From: UBA6109 sp964506465
Lineage (GTDB): Bacteria; Desulfobacterota; Syntrophia; Syntrophales; UBA6109
Direction of reading: 5' to 3'
Assembly: GCA_964506465.1 (NCBI GenBank)
Contig: CAZDLM010000002.1
Coordinates: 62,001 to 126,000 of the forward strand
DNA: 64,000 bases
Part shown: positions 32,324-40,595 of the stretch, in pieces
Layout: every line of letters starts with the position of its first letter
Position numbering within the stretch: position 1 is the stretch's first letter
Made by a program: the position numbers and the translations under genes
Notes under the pieces: generated by a model
What the model saw: only the letters and a program-made list of their open reading frames with translations
Told to the model about the DNA's origin: nothing
The model's database searches: none

Positions 32324-32573
32324 CCTGGCGCTCCTTTCACGCAGTTCGACTGATTTTTTGAAGCCCGTCGACCCGGGCACTGCATGGCTCCGGCGGATTC
32401 GTCTGTCGAATCACCGGATCTCGATGCTTATTTTCGTGCATTTTCTCCGGCGGGACCATCGGGCAAAGCCTGAAATGACGCCCTCGAAATATCTTAGACC
32501 GCGCCGGGGAATGCCTCCCGATCTTCCGGCATGGGTGTCTCTTCCCGATCCCTCTCCGCCTTCCGTTCTTCAC

Positions 32574-32592
32574 TGGTAGCTTTCTCCTACCT
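32574..32592. promoter_or_regulatory. TGGTAG-N7-CTACCT palindrome, site 5 (upstream of Rieske/caa3 operon)
   Basis: TGGTAG (32574-32579) and CTACCT (32587-32592), one mismatch. It lies 162 bases before the Rieske start. Spacing and orientation match the sites next to cydA and norB. Confidence 0.6.
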
Positions 32593-32656
32593 TTTTCCTG
32601 ACTCTTTCTCCGTATTTCCTTCGTCGGGCGAGTGCACTAACTTATCATGAAGATTA

Positions 32657-32670
32657 CACAATCGATTGTG
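32657..32670. promoter_or_regulatory. perfect 14-base palindrome before the Rieske operon
   Basis: CACAATCGATTGTG is fully self-complementary. It lies 84 bases before the Rieske start, downstream of the TGGTAG site. Candidate second operator; regulator unknown. Confidence 0.45.
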
Positions 32671-32753
32671 CGTCCCTCGGTCGCGGCCGGCCTTGCCCTG
32701 ACCTTTCGCTCACAACTGGAGAGTCCATCCTATCGAGTTTTCGAGGAGGCCTC

Positions 32754-33296
32754 ATGGAAGAAACCGGCACAGTCCCGGACGATAAAACAGGCGATGAGAT
32801 CGGCGCGCGCCGACGGTTCCTCAAATGGGCGACGGGGATCCTCACCCTGCTCTGCGGGACGATTGTAGGCATTCCACTCCTCGGCTCTTTTGTCGGCCCG
32901 GCCTTCAGAACCTCGAAAACCTCCTGGATCAAGGTCGGTGATATCGGAACGCTGCCGCTCGGCCGACCCGTCAGCCTGAAGGTCGTCGACATGCACGTCG
33001 ATGCCTACGTCCGGGAATCAGTGATCCGCCACCTCTGGGCGGTCCGGCACGGCGGCGCCGAGGTCACGGTCTTTTCTCCCACCTGCACGCACCTGGGCTG
33101 CCAGTACACCTGGAACGCCGCCAGCGGGCACTTCGAATGTCCCTGCCACGGGAGTGTCTACGCGCTTGATGGGACGGTCCTCGGCGGCCCCGCTCCCCGC
33201 CGGCTCGATACCCTGCCGACGCGGGTGGAAAAGGACGGGCTCTATGTCGAATGGAAGCGCTTCAGAAGCGGCGACCCGGAAAAACATCCTGTGTAG
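32754..33296 (+). CDS. Rieske iron-sulfur protein of a bc-type complex
   Basis: 180 residues. GAGGAGG lies before the ATG. A twin-arginine-like N-terminus (ARRRFLKWATG) precedes one transmembrane anchor (about 27-45). The [2Fe-2S] ligands are CTHLGC and CPCHGS, with GPAPRRL after them. It takes electrons from quinol at the periplasmic side and passes them to a cytochrome c. First gene of the Rieske-cytochrome b-SCO-caa3-heme O synthase operon, 11 bases before cytochrome b. Confidence 0.95.
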   Translation: MEETGTVPDDKTGDEIGARRRFLKWATGILTLLCGTIVGIPLLGSFVGPAFRTSKTSWIKVGDIGTLPLGRPVSLKVVDMHVDAYVRESVIRHLWAVRHGGAEVTVFSPTCTHLGCQYTWNAASGHFECPCHGSVYALDGTVLGGPAPRRLDTLPTRVEKDGLYVEWKRFRSGDPEKHPV

Positions 33297-33307
33297 GGAG
33301 GCATCCC

Positions 33308-35263
33308 ATGTTCTCGCGGCTTGCCGGCCGGATTTTTGATTGGATCGATGAGCGGTGGCCCCTTTCCTTATCCGTCCGCCTGGCCCTGGACGAAGACATG
33401 GCCGGGGGCAGCAGCTACGCTTACGTATTCGGCAGCTCCGCCCTCATCGTCTTTCTTCTGCAGGTCGTAACGGGGATCTGGCAGCTCTTCTATTATGTCC
33501 CCATCCTCGGCCACGGGTACAACAGCCTGAACTATCTGCGCACGGAAGTGCCCTTCGGCTGGCTGATCCACGGGCTCCACTTCTGGGGGGCCACGGCGAT
33601 GGTCGTCCTCGTGATGCTCCACATGTCCCAGGTCTTTCTCTGGGGGGCCTACAAACGGCCCCATGAACTCCAGTGGATCAGCGGCGTCTTCCTGTTCCTT
33701 CTGACGATGGGGATGAGCCTGACCGGGGGGGCGCTTCCCTGGGACAAGCGCAGCTACTGGCTTGTGGAGGTCGCATCGAGCGCCGCGGGGACGGTTCCGC
33801 TTGTCGGCGATTTCATCAAGCGGATCATGCTGGGAGGCGGGGTCATCGGCCAGTTGACGCTCTCCCGGTTCTTCATCCTCCATGCCGCGATCCTCTCCGG
33901 CGCCCTGCTCATCCTCGCCGCTTTTCACCTCGTCGCCCTCCGGAAGGTCGGGAATGCGGGTCCATGGGATGAGAGGAAACGCGCGGAGACGGGGCCCTTC
34001 TGGCCGGATCAGGTATTCAAGGACGGTCTTGTCGCGAGCCTGATCATCCTGCTCCTTGTGGGCCTGTCGGCCTACCTGCCCCCGCCCTTTGCCGGCATGG
34101 CCGACCCCCTGGATGCGTCCTACATCCCCAAGCCCGAATGGAATTTTCTTTTTTTCTATCAGGCCTTGAAGTTCTTCCCGGGCCGTCTCGAGGTGATCGC
34201 CACCGTAGGAATTCCCGTCATCGGGACGCTGGTCCTCCTCCTCATCCCCTTCGCGGACAGGGCGCCGGAACGCAGCCCCCTGCGGCGCCCCATCGCCATG
34301 GCGGGATGGCTAGCCGCAGTGGTGATGTTCGTCGCCTTCACGCTGGCCGGGGCGTACAGCAAGCCGGAAGGTCTCGAGGCCGTCGCGGCCGCACCCGCTG
34401 CGCCCGCCACGTCGGCCGGACCATCGGCCGGTGAAACGGCCGGGAGGGAACTCTTCCAGTCGCTGGGATGCGTCGCCTGCCACCGGATCGGCGGCGCCGG
34501 CGGAAGCATCGGTCCGGATCTCTCCGGCGAAGGGCTTCGGGGAAGATCGAAGGATTGGCTGGAAAACCAGATTCGCAACCCGAAGTCCAATAACCCCGCC
34601 TCGGTGATGCCGCCGTTCGCGGCGCTGGACCGGGACAAGGTCGGACAGTTGATCGATTACCTGCTCAGCCTCCGGGAGAAGGCGCCGGCAACCGGGCCCG
34701 CAGCGGCGGGCGGCGGAACGACCGTACCGGCTGCGGCTGTCCCGGCTACGGCTGTTCCGGCGGGTCCGCAGGGGGGACCCGGCATGGCCGCCGTCATCAT
34801 CGGCAGCGCCGATCATGGGGCGCTTCTCTTCGCGAACACCTGTGCCTCCTGCCACGGTCCCGAGGGGACCGGCAAGATCACCAACCCCGGCTCCGCGGAT
34901 GGAACGATTCCGTCTCTGAACCCGGTCGACCCGGACGAATTCGGTCCCGACCCGGAGGGCTTTGCCGAAAAGATCGACCGCTACATCCAGCACGGTTCCC
35001 GGCCGGAAGGGCCAAATCCCGGCATCAGCATGCCTCCTTTCGGAGACACCCATGCCCTGACGCAGCAGCAGATCGCCGATATCGAGGCTTACATCCTCCG
35101 GCTGAATGGAGTGGACCGGGCTGCCGTCAAGTCTCCCGGGATCGCTCCGGAGATTTTCTTCCTCGCCGCCGCTGTCCTCTTCGTACTGGCCGGATTGACC
35201 CTGTGGGGTTGGTGGAGGTTTGCGGGACCCCGCAAAGGAAAGAGAAAGGGGATGGGATCGTGA
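33308..35263 (+). CDS. cytochrome b fused to two C-terminal cytochrome c domains
   Basis: 651 residues. Residues 1-345 form the cytochrome b with heme-His pairs in LIHGLHFWG and LHMSQ (helix B) and the later LHAAILSG and AAFHLVAL, and the Qo motif PKPEWNF at about 275. A first c-heme motif CVACH is at 388-392 with a Met region VMPPF, a second CASCH at 512-516 with SMPPF. An alanine/proline-rich linker (about 457-490) separates them. A last transmembrane helix ends at about 637. The usual separate cytochrome c1 is replaced by these domains. Overlaps the SCO start by four bases. Confidence 0.92.
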   Translation: MFSRLAGRIFDWIDERWPLSLSVRLALDEDMAGGSSYAYVFGSSALIVFLLQVVTGIWQLFYYVPILGHGYNSLNYLRTEVPFGWLIHGLHFWGATAMVVLVMLHMSQVFLWGAYKRPHELQWISGVFLFLLTMGMSLTGGALPWDKRSYWLVEVASSAAGTVPLVGDFIKRIMLGGGVIGQLTLSRFFILHAAILSGALLILAAFHLVALRKVGNAGPWDERKRAETGPFWPDQVFKDGLVASLIILLLVGLSAYLPPPFAGMADPLDASYIPKPEWNFLFFYQALKFFPGRLEVIATVGIPVIGTLVLLLIPFADRAPERSPLRRPIAMAGWLAAVVMFVAFTLAGAYSKPEGLEAVAAAPAAPATSAGPSAGETAGRELFQSLGCVACHRIGGAGGSIGPDLSGEGLRGRSKDWLENQIRNPKSNNPASVMPPFAALDRDKVGQLIDYLLSLREKAPATGPAAAGGGTTVPAAAVPATAVPAGPQGGPGMAAVIIGSADHGALLFANTCASCHGPEGTGKITNPGSADGTIPSLNPVDPDEFGPDPEGFAEKIDRYIQHGSRPEGPNPGISMPPFGDTHALTQQQIADIEAYILRLNGVDRAAVKSPGIAPEIFFLAAAVLFVLAGLTLWGWWRFAGPRKGKRKGMGS

Positions 35264-36105
35264 AGACACTCTTGTCGCTCATCGGCCTTCTGGCCCTGCT
35301 TTGCGCCCCGAACGGCTACGGGCATCAGACCCTGACCACCGCCGCCGACGAGAACGGGGAGGTCGGCATCGAGGAGAAGACAGGGCAGGCGATTCCGAAG
35401 GATCTCGTTTTCCGCGACGAAGGCGGTGCGAAGGTCCGCTTCGCGGAGCTCCTCGGGAAGCCGGCGATCCTGACCCTCGTTTATTACACCTGCGAACACA
35501 TCTGTCCCCTCATGCTGAGCGGCCTTTCCCAGGCCCTTCCCAGGCTCGCGAAAACAGCAGGCAGGGACTACCGCGTGCTCACCGTCAGTTTCGACGAAAC
35601 GGACACCCCGGAAAAGGCCCGGGACGTCAGGAAAAATTACATCAAGGCCGTCGGCCCCGCGTTCCCTGAAGAGGGATGGAAATTTCTCACCGGCGACCGT
35701 GACAACATCAAGAGATTGACCGAGTCCGCCGGTTTCCGCTTCAAGAAGGACAAGGTCCACGGATTCGACCATCCCGTCGTCCTGATCTTCCTGTCTCCCG
35801 AAGGAAGGATCTCGAAGTATCTCCAGGTGACGCAGTACCAGTACGGCGCCGAATATCCGATCACCTTTTCCTCCTTCGACCTCAACGTCTCGCTCGCCGA
35901 GGCGGCCGAGGGGAAGAGCGTGACGGGGCTCCGGAAGGCCCTTCTCTACTGCTTTTCCCACGAGCCGCCGGGGCTGAGCCGGTTCTTCTATTTCATCGGC
36001 GTGACCGGACTCGTCACCCTTGCGGCGATGGCGGGCCTCTTCATGTACCTGCAGGCATCGACGCGGCGCTATCGAAGGGGAAAGGAGTACGACCTTGAAA
36101 GATAA
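35260..36105 (+). CDS. SCO1/SenC-type copper chaperone for cytochrome oxidase
   Basis: 281 residues with a GTG start overlapping the preceding stop (GTGA). Signal peptide of about 21 residues, thioredoxin-fold domain with the copper motif CEHIC and a downstream His in KVHGFDHPVVL, and a C-terminal transmembrane segment (about 245-265) that keeps it at the membrane. It inserts copper into the CuA centre of subunit II. Position just before the oxidase genes supports this. Confidence 0.93.
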   Translation: MKTLLSLIGLLALLCAPNGYGHQTLTTAADENGEVGIEEKTGQAIPKDLVFRDEGGAKVRFAELLGKPAILTLVYYTCEHICPLMLSGLSQALPRLAKTAGRDYRVLTVSFDETDTPEKARDVRKNYIKAVGPAFPEEGWKFLTGDRDNIKRLTESAGFRFKKDKVHGFDHPVVLIFLSPEGRISKYLQVTQYQYGAEYPITFSSFDLNVSLAEAAEGKSVTGLRKALLYCFSHEPPGLSRFFYFIGVTGLVTLAAMAGLFMYLQASTRRYRRGKEYDLER

Positions 36106-37714
36106 ATCCCCCTCGACAGCCGGCTTCTACGGAAGGACCGGAACAAACCGATGGGTCGTCGCGGAATGGATGATGTCCACCGATCACAAGCGGATCGGCG
36201 TCATGTACCTGATGGCGATCCTCTCTTTCTTCTCCGTCGGCGTCGTCCTGGGCTTCATGATCCGCCTGAGCCTCCTGTCTCCGGGCTGGCTCATGGACCA
36301 GCAGACCTACAACGAGTTTTTCACGATCCACGGGGTCATCCAGATCTTCCTCTTCATCATCCCGGGCATTCCCGTGGCCTTCGGGAACATCTTCCTGCCC
36401 CTCCTGATCGGCGCCCGGGACGTGGCCTTTCCCAGGATCAACCGCCTCTCCTGGTGGCTTTACGTAACCGGGGCGATCCTCGTACTCGCATCCCTCTTCC
36501 TGCAGGGCCGGCCGCCCGACACGGGATGGACCTTCTACGCCCCCTACAGCATCCAGACGCCAGCCAACATCTCGACGGCGGTCCTCGGCGTCTTCGTTCT
36601 CGGCTTCTCCTCCATCCTCACGGGCCTGAACTTCGTTACGACGATCCACCGGATGCGGGCGCCGGGAATGAAGTGGTTTCGCATGCCGGCCTTCCCCTGG
36701 ACGCTCTATGCGACCGGCTGGGTACAGATGCTGGCGACGCCGGTCCTGGCCATCACGCTCCTCTTCATCGTCCTGGGGCGTTTCTTCGGCGTCGGATTCT
36801 TCGACCCCTCCAAGGGGGGAGACCCGATCCTCTACGAGCACCTCTTCTGGATGTATTCCCATCCCGCCGTCTACATCATGGTCCTGCCGGCCATGGGGAT
36901 CATCAGCGAGATCATCCCCGTCTTCTCGCGGCGCGTCCTGTTCGGGTACACGGCCATCTGCCTTTCCGCCCTGGGAATCGCCGCCGTCGGCTACTTCGTC
37001 TGGGGTCACCACATGTTCACGAGCGGCATGAGCGACACGGCCCGGGTGATCTTCTCCTTCGTCTCCTTTCTCGTCGCCGTGCCGACAGGCGTCAAGATCT
37101 TCAACTGGGTCGCGACCCTCTACAAGGGGTCGATCTCCATGGACAGCCCGCTGATCTTCGCCGTCTCCTTCATCTTCCTCTTTTCCATCGGCGGGCTCAC
37201 GGGCCTTATCATCGGGGCGCTGGCGCCGAATCTCCACCTCCACGGCACCTATTTCATCGTCGGCCATTTTCACTACGTCATGTTCGGCGGGGCCGGCTTT
37301 TCCATCCTCGCCGGGCTCCACTACTGGTTTCCCAAGATCACCGGACGGCTGTACAGCGAGAAATACGCCAAGATCGGCTGGCTGAATCTCTTCTTCGGCT
37401 TCAACCTCCTCTACTTCAGCATGTTCATCCTCGGGTTCCAGGGCATGCCGCGGCGGTACTTCGACTACCCGCCGGAATACTTCGCGAACCACGTGGCCTC
37501 GACCGTCGGGTCGTGGTTTCTGGCCGTCGGCCTCGTCATCATCTTCGCCAACCTGATCCGGTCGGTCTTCAGGGGGCCAAAGGCGCCGGCGAATCCTTGG
37601 GGAGGCAGGACGCTCGAATGGACGGTCGCCTCTCCGCCGCCCCATGAGAATTTTGAGCAGTTGCCGGTGGTCGAGCGGGGTCCCTATCGCTATGACGAAG
37701 AAGCCGTGAGGTAG
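36095..37714 (+). CDS. cytochrome c oxidase subunit I (heme-copper oxidase, A2-like)
   Basis: 539 residues from TTG at 36095, with AAGGAG upstream; overlaps SCO by 11 bases. Twelve or so transmembrane helices. Heme and CuB ligands: TIHGVIQIF, YSHPAVYI, WGHHMFTSG and GHFHYVMFGG. In YSHPAVYI the Glu of the mitochondrial HPEVY is replaced by Ala and preceded by YS, the mark of A2-type oxidases. Proton-pumping terminal oxidase of the inner membrane. Symbol left empty because ctaD/coxA naming is interchangeable. Confidence 0.95.
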   Translation: MKDKSPSTAGFYGRTGTNRWVVAEWMMSTDHKRIGVMYLMAILSFFSVGVVLGFMIRLSLLSPGWLMDQQTYNEFFTIHGVIQIFLFIIPGIPVAFGNIFLPLLIGARDVAFPRINRLSWWLYVTGAILVLASLFLQGRPPDTGWTFYAPYSIQTPANISTAVLGVFVLGFSSILTGLNFVTTIHRMRAPGMKWFRMPAFPWTLYATGWVQMLATPVLAITLLFIVLGRFFGVGFFDPSKGGDPILYEHLFWMYSHPAVYIMVLPAMGIISEIIPVFSRRVLFGYTAICLSALGIAAVGYFVWGHHMFTSGMSDTARVIFSFVSFLVAVPTGVKIFNWVATLYKGSISMDSPLIFAVSFIFLFSIGGLTGLIIGALAPNLHLHGTYFIVGHFHYVMFGGAGFSILAGLHYWFPKITGRLYSEKYAKIGWLNLFFGFNLLYFSMFILGFQGMPRRYFDYPPEYFANHVASTVGSWFLAVGLVIIFANLIRSVFRGPKAPANPWGGRTLEWTVASPPPHENFEQLPVVERGPYRYDEEAVR

Positions 37715-37718
37715 AGCC

Positions 37719-38324
37719 TTGAGCGAGGAAACGGGTCATATCGATTCCGAGGGGAAGAAGATGGGGATGTGGTTTTTCCTCTTCACCGAAATCCTCTTTT
37801 TCGGCGGCATGTTTCTGCTCTACTCCGTCTTCCGCCACAAGTTCCCTGCCGACTTTCACCGGGGCGCGGCCGGGGAGGACCTCGTCCTTGGAACGGTCAA
37901 CACGGCGGTTCTCCTGACGAGCAGTTTTTCCATCGCCCTTTCGATCGCGGCGATCCGGAAAGGGGACAAGATCCTGTCGGCCTGGATGCAGCTCGCAACG
38001 ATCTTCATGGGGATCGTCTTTCTCGTCATCAAGTATGTCGAGTGGAGCGCCAAGATCGCCGTGGGGATCTATCCCGATTCGCCGGTCCTCCTCGATCTGG
38101 GCAAGGGCGAGATCCTCTTCTTCGGGCTCTACTATGTCATGACCGGTCTCCATGGGCTCCACGTCCTCGTCGGTGTGGTGGTCATTGCCTTCATGATCCA
38201 TTTCACGCGCAGAGAAACGATCCGCCGGGACAACTATGCGCGTCTCGAAAACACCGGCCTCTACTGGCACTTCGTCGACATCGTCTGGATCTATCTCTAC
38301 CCGCTTTTCTATCTGGTTACGTGA
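37719..38324 (+). CDS. cytochrome c oxidase subunit III
   Basis: 201 residues from TTG at 37719 (GAGGT site), four bases after subunit I. Five transmembrane helices, the short bacterial form. MGMWFFLFTEILFFGGMF, KYVEWSAKIAVGIYPDSP, ETGLHGLHVLVG-type GLHGLHV, and YWHFVDIVWIYLYPLFYL identify it. Stabilises the proton-pumping core. Confidence 0.93.
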   Translation: MSEETGHIDSEGKKMGMWFFLFTEILFFGGMFLLYSVFRHKFPADFHRGAAGEDLVLGTVNTAVLLTSSFSIALSIAAIRKGDKILSAWMQLATIFMGIVFLVIKYVEWSAKIAVGIYPDSPVLLDLGKGEILFFGLYYVMTGLHGLHVLVGVVVIAFMIHFTRRETIRRDNYARLENTGLYWHFVDIVWIYLYPLFYLVT

Positions 38325-38334
38325 GGAGCCCGCT

Positions 38335-38628
38335 GTGAAAGAGTCCGTTTCAGGAAATTTCATCGGTCATGCCGGAATCTATACGGCCGTCTGGCTGGCC
38401 CTGCTCGTTCTTCTCGCCGCGACCGTCGCGATCGCGAGGCTCCAGCTCCTGGCCCGTTTCAGCGCTCTGGGATCGCTCTTCATCGCATCGCTGAAGGCGG
38501 GGCTCGTCCTTGCCTTCTTCATGCATCTCCGGGAGGAGGGAAGATTTCTGAAGGCCATGCTCGCCCTTACTGTTTCCGTCCTGACGCTCCTGATCGGGCT
38601 GACCTTTATCGACGTGGTATACCGCTGA
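38335..38628 (+). CDS. cytochrome c oxidase subunit IV-type small membrane protein
   Basis: 97 residues from GTG at 38335 with GAGGAG upstream. Three predicted transmembrane helices; the segment SLKAGLVLAFFMHLREEG is the hallmark of the prokaryotic subunit IV (COX4_pro). Adjacent to subunits III and II in the same operon. Confidence 0.88.
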   Translation: MKESVSGNFIGHAGIYTAVWLALLVLLAATVAIARLQLLARFSALGSLFIASLKAGLVLAFFMHLREEGRFLKAMLALTVSVLTLLIGLTFIDVVYR

Positions 38629-38637
38629 GGCAATGTC

Positions 38638-39540
38638 ATGATTCTCGGACCCTCCAATACGACGGGGAAAGTGGACGACGCATTTGTCATCATCGTCGCC
38701 TGCTGCGTGATCCTGCTGGCGGCAGTCACCGTCAGCATGGTCGTCTTTCTCTTCAAGTACAACCGGAAGAGGCACCCGCGTCCGGAACACGTTAAGGAGA
38801 ACATCCCCCTGGAGATCATCTGGACGGTGGTCCCCACGATCCTCGTCCTGCTCATGTTCTACTTCGGCTGGGTCGACTTCGAGCTGATCCGCAATCCTCC
38901 CAAAGACTCCCTGACGGTTCAGGTGACGGCGCGCCAGTGGTCCTGGCTCTTCACCTACGACAACGGCAGGCAGCACGACATCCTGAACGTCCCCACCGGA
39001 AGGCCGGTGAAGCTCCTCATGACATCCGTCGACGTCCTCCACTGTCTTTTCATCCCCGCCTACCGGATCAAGGAGGATTGCGTCCCCGGGATGACGACCC
39101 ACCTCTGGTTTACGGCGAATGAAGCGGGGACCTACGACATCTTCTGCACGGAGTATTGCGGCGTGGGCCACTCCCATATGCGCTCGAAGCTCGTCGCGAT
39201 GACGCCGGAGGATTTCCGGAAGTGGATCGACACCGCGCCGGGGAAATCCCCCGCCGATCTCGGGCCGAGGCTTCTTCAGGCGAAGGGGTGCCTGGGCTGC
39301 CATTCCCTGGACGGCAGCGCGAAGGTCGGGCCGACGTTCAAGGGTCTCATCGGAACGGAAGAAACGGTGATCGTCGCCGGCGCGGAACGGAAGATCACGG
39401 TGGACAAGGCCTTTGTCCGCGCGCACATCCTGAATCCCCGGGCGGAGACGGTCAAGGGTTTCCCGCCGGTGATGCCTGCGATCCCGATGACGGATGAGGA
39501 GCTCGATGCGGTCACAGCCTATCTGGAGACGGTGCGATGA
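38638..39540 (+). CDS. cytochrome c oxidase subunit II fused to cytochrome c (caa3 type)
   Basis: 300 residues. Two transmembrane helices at about 15-40 and 60-80. The CuA site is complete: His135 (SVDVLHCLFIP), then CTEYCGVGHSHM with Cys170, Cys174, His178 and Met181. A cytochrome c domain follows with CLGCH at 218 and a Met-ligand region VMPAIPM. This makes a caa3 oxidase that can accept electrons directly from the bc complex or soluble cytochrome c. Ends overlapping the heme O synthase ATG by three bases. Confidence 0.95.
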   Translation: MILGPSNTTGKVDDAFVIIVACCVILLAAVTVSMVVFLFKYNRKRHPRPEHVKENIPLEIIWTVVPTILVLLMFYFGWVDFELIRNPPKDSLTVQVTARQWSWLFTYDNGRQHDILNVPTGRPVKLLMTSVDVLHCLFIPAYRIKEDCVPGMTTHLWFTANEAGTYDIFCTEYCGVGHSHMRSKLVAMTPEDFRKWIDTAPGKSPADLGPRLLQAKGCLGCHSLDGSAKVGPTFKGLIGTEETVIVAGAERKITVDKAFVRAHILNPRAETVKGFPPVMPAIPMTDEELDAVTAYLETVR

Positions 39541-40406
39541 CGGTGCGAGAGATCCTCGGCGCATATGCATGCCTCGGCAAGGTGAAGATCTCCTTCCTCG
39601 CTTCCCTGTCGGCTGCGGCCGGTCTCCTCCTCGCCGGCGGCACGCCGGGGACAGCGCCGGCCTTGATCGCGGGTGTCTTTCTTCTGGCGTGCGGCGCATC
39701 CGCCCTGAACCAGTACCAGGAGCGGGACGCGGATGCCCGGATGGCAAGAACCGCCGCAAGGCCGATCCCGGCGGGCAGGATCCGTTCCACCGCCGCCCTG
39801 CGCTTTGCCGCCGTCCTGATCGCCCTGGGCGACGCGCTTCTCTTCCTCGGCGATTCCTGGACGGCGCCGCTGCTCGGGCTCGCCGCGGTCTTCTGGTACA
39901 ACGGGGTCTATACCCCGCTGAAGGTCCGCAGCGCCTTTGCGGCGATTCCCGGCGCCCTGGTGGGCGCCATTCCGCCCGCGATCGGCTGGACGGCCGGGGG
40001 AGGCGGTCTTGGGGACCCGCCGCTCCTGGCGCTATGCTTTTTCTTCTTCATGTGGCAGGTGCCCCATTGCCTTGTTCATCTGGCGGCCTTCGGACAGGAG
40101 TACGAGGAGATCGGCCGTCCCTGCCTGACGTCGGTCTTCACCGGGAGGCAGCTCGACCGCCTCACCTTCCAGTGGCTCCTTGCGACGGCGGTGAGCCTGC
40201 AGATGATCATCGTCCAGGGGCTGATCGGCTCGCCGCTCATCCAGGCCTCTCTCATTGCCGTTTCGCTCGGGCTTGCCTTTGCAGGAACCCGACTGCTGAA
40301 AAGGAACAGGCCCGGTTACCCGGCCCTGTTCCAGGGAATCAATGTCTTCATGCTTGCGGTGTTGCTCCTGATTTATCTCGATGCCGTTCCGCGGCATCTG
40401 CCGTAG
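39537..40406 (+). CDS. ctaB: protoheme IX farnesyltransferase (heme O synthase)
   Basis: 289 residues. ATG at 39537 overlaps the preceding stop (ATGA). UbiA family with NQYQERDADARM as the first Asp motif, and the later FFFMWQVPHCLVHLAAFGQEYEEIG typical of heme O synthases (two conserved His). Converts heme b to heme O for heme a synthesis; no heme A synthase (ctaA) lies in the window, so it must be elsewhere. Last gene of the operon. Confidence 0.92.
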   Translation: MTVREILGAYACLGKVKISFLASLSAAAGLLLAGGTPGTAPALIAGVFLLACGASALNQYQERDADARMARTAARPIPAGRIRSTAALRFAAVLIALGDALLFLGDSWTAPLLGLAAVFWYNGVYTPLKVRSAFAAIPGALVGAIPPAIGWTAGGGGLGDPPLLALCFFFFMWQVPHCLVHLAAFGQEYEEIGRPCLTSVFTGRQLDRLTFQWLLATAVSLQMIIVQGLIGSPLIQASLIAVSLGLAFAGTRLLKRNRPGYPALFQGINVFMLAVLLLIYLDAVPRHLP

Positions 40407-40423
40407 GGACCCGGCGGCTTCTC

Positions 40424-40451
40424 TTGACAGGATCTAAAGGGGGCTTATATT
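40424..40451 (+). promoter_or_regulatory. strong sigma70-like promoter of the small RNA candidate
   Basis: Consensus TTGACA (40424-40429), 16 bases, TATATT (40446-40451). Five of six in the -10 box. Start would be near 40456, where the RNA's closing stem begins. Confidence 0.7.
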
Positions 40452-40455
40452 AGGG

Positions 40456-40543
40456 TCAAACCTCGTCACTAGGCCATAGAGGCCGATTCGGCATTCCACG
40501 GACGTGGAATCAACCGGTATAAAAAAGTGGACGAGGTTTTTTT
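40456..40543 (+). ncRNA. structured small RNA or leader (about 88 nt)
   Basis: AAACCTCGTC (40458-40467) pairs with GACGAGGTTT (40530-40539), extended by ACU/AGU past a bulged G to 13 base pairs, and the run TTTTTTT (40537-40543) ends it. Inside is a hairpin ATTCCAC-GGAC-GTGGAAT (40493-40510) and two mutually exclusive stems, GGCC(ATAGA)GGCC and GCCG(ATT)CGGC. A perfect promoter precedes. It may be an independent RNA or a leader of the SDR gene at 40596. The GGAC loop could be a CsrA-like GGA site. I match it to no riboswitch class. Confidence 0.7.
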
Positions 40544-40595
40544 ATGTCCGGAGAGCGCGCAAGACGCGCGGCCGGGGAAAAGGGGGGATGTTCCC

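Larger units (their letters stand above)
32324..32753. other. regulatory region between divergent SHOCT/Cu-ATPase and Rieske operons
   Basis: 430 bases with no gene. It contains palindrome site 5 at 32574 and a perfect 14-base palindrome at 32657. No strong promoter pair was identified. Confidence 0.5.

Noticed and set aside
36041..37645. 534-codon minus-strand frame opposite oxidase subunit I
   Set aside because: Shadow of the subunit I gene: mostly charged residues (DDEEDG runs), no ribosome site.
40456..40543. Known riboswitch classes (c-di-GMP, cobalamin, guanidine, fluoride) for the RNA candidate
   Set aside because: None of their conserved cores could be found; only the overall fold and terminator are supported.
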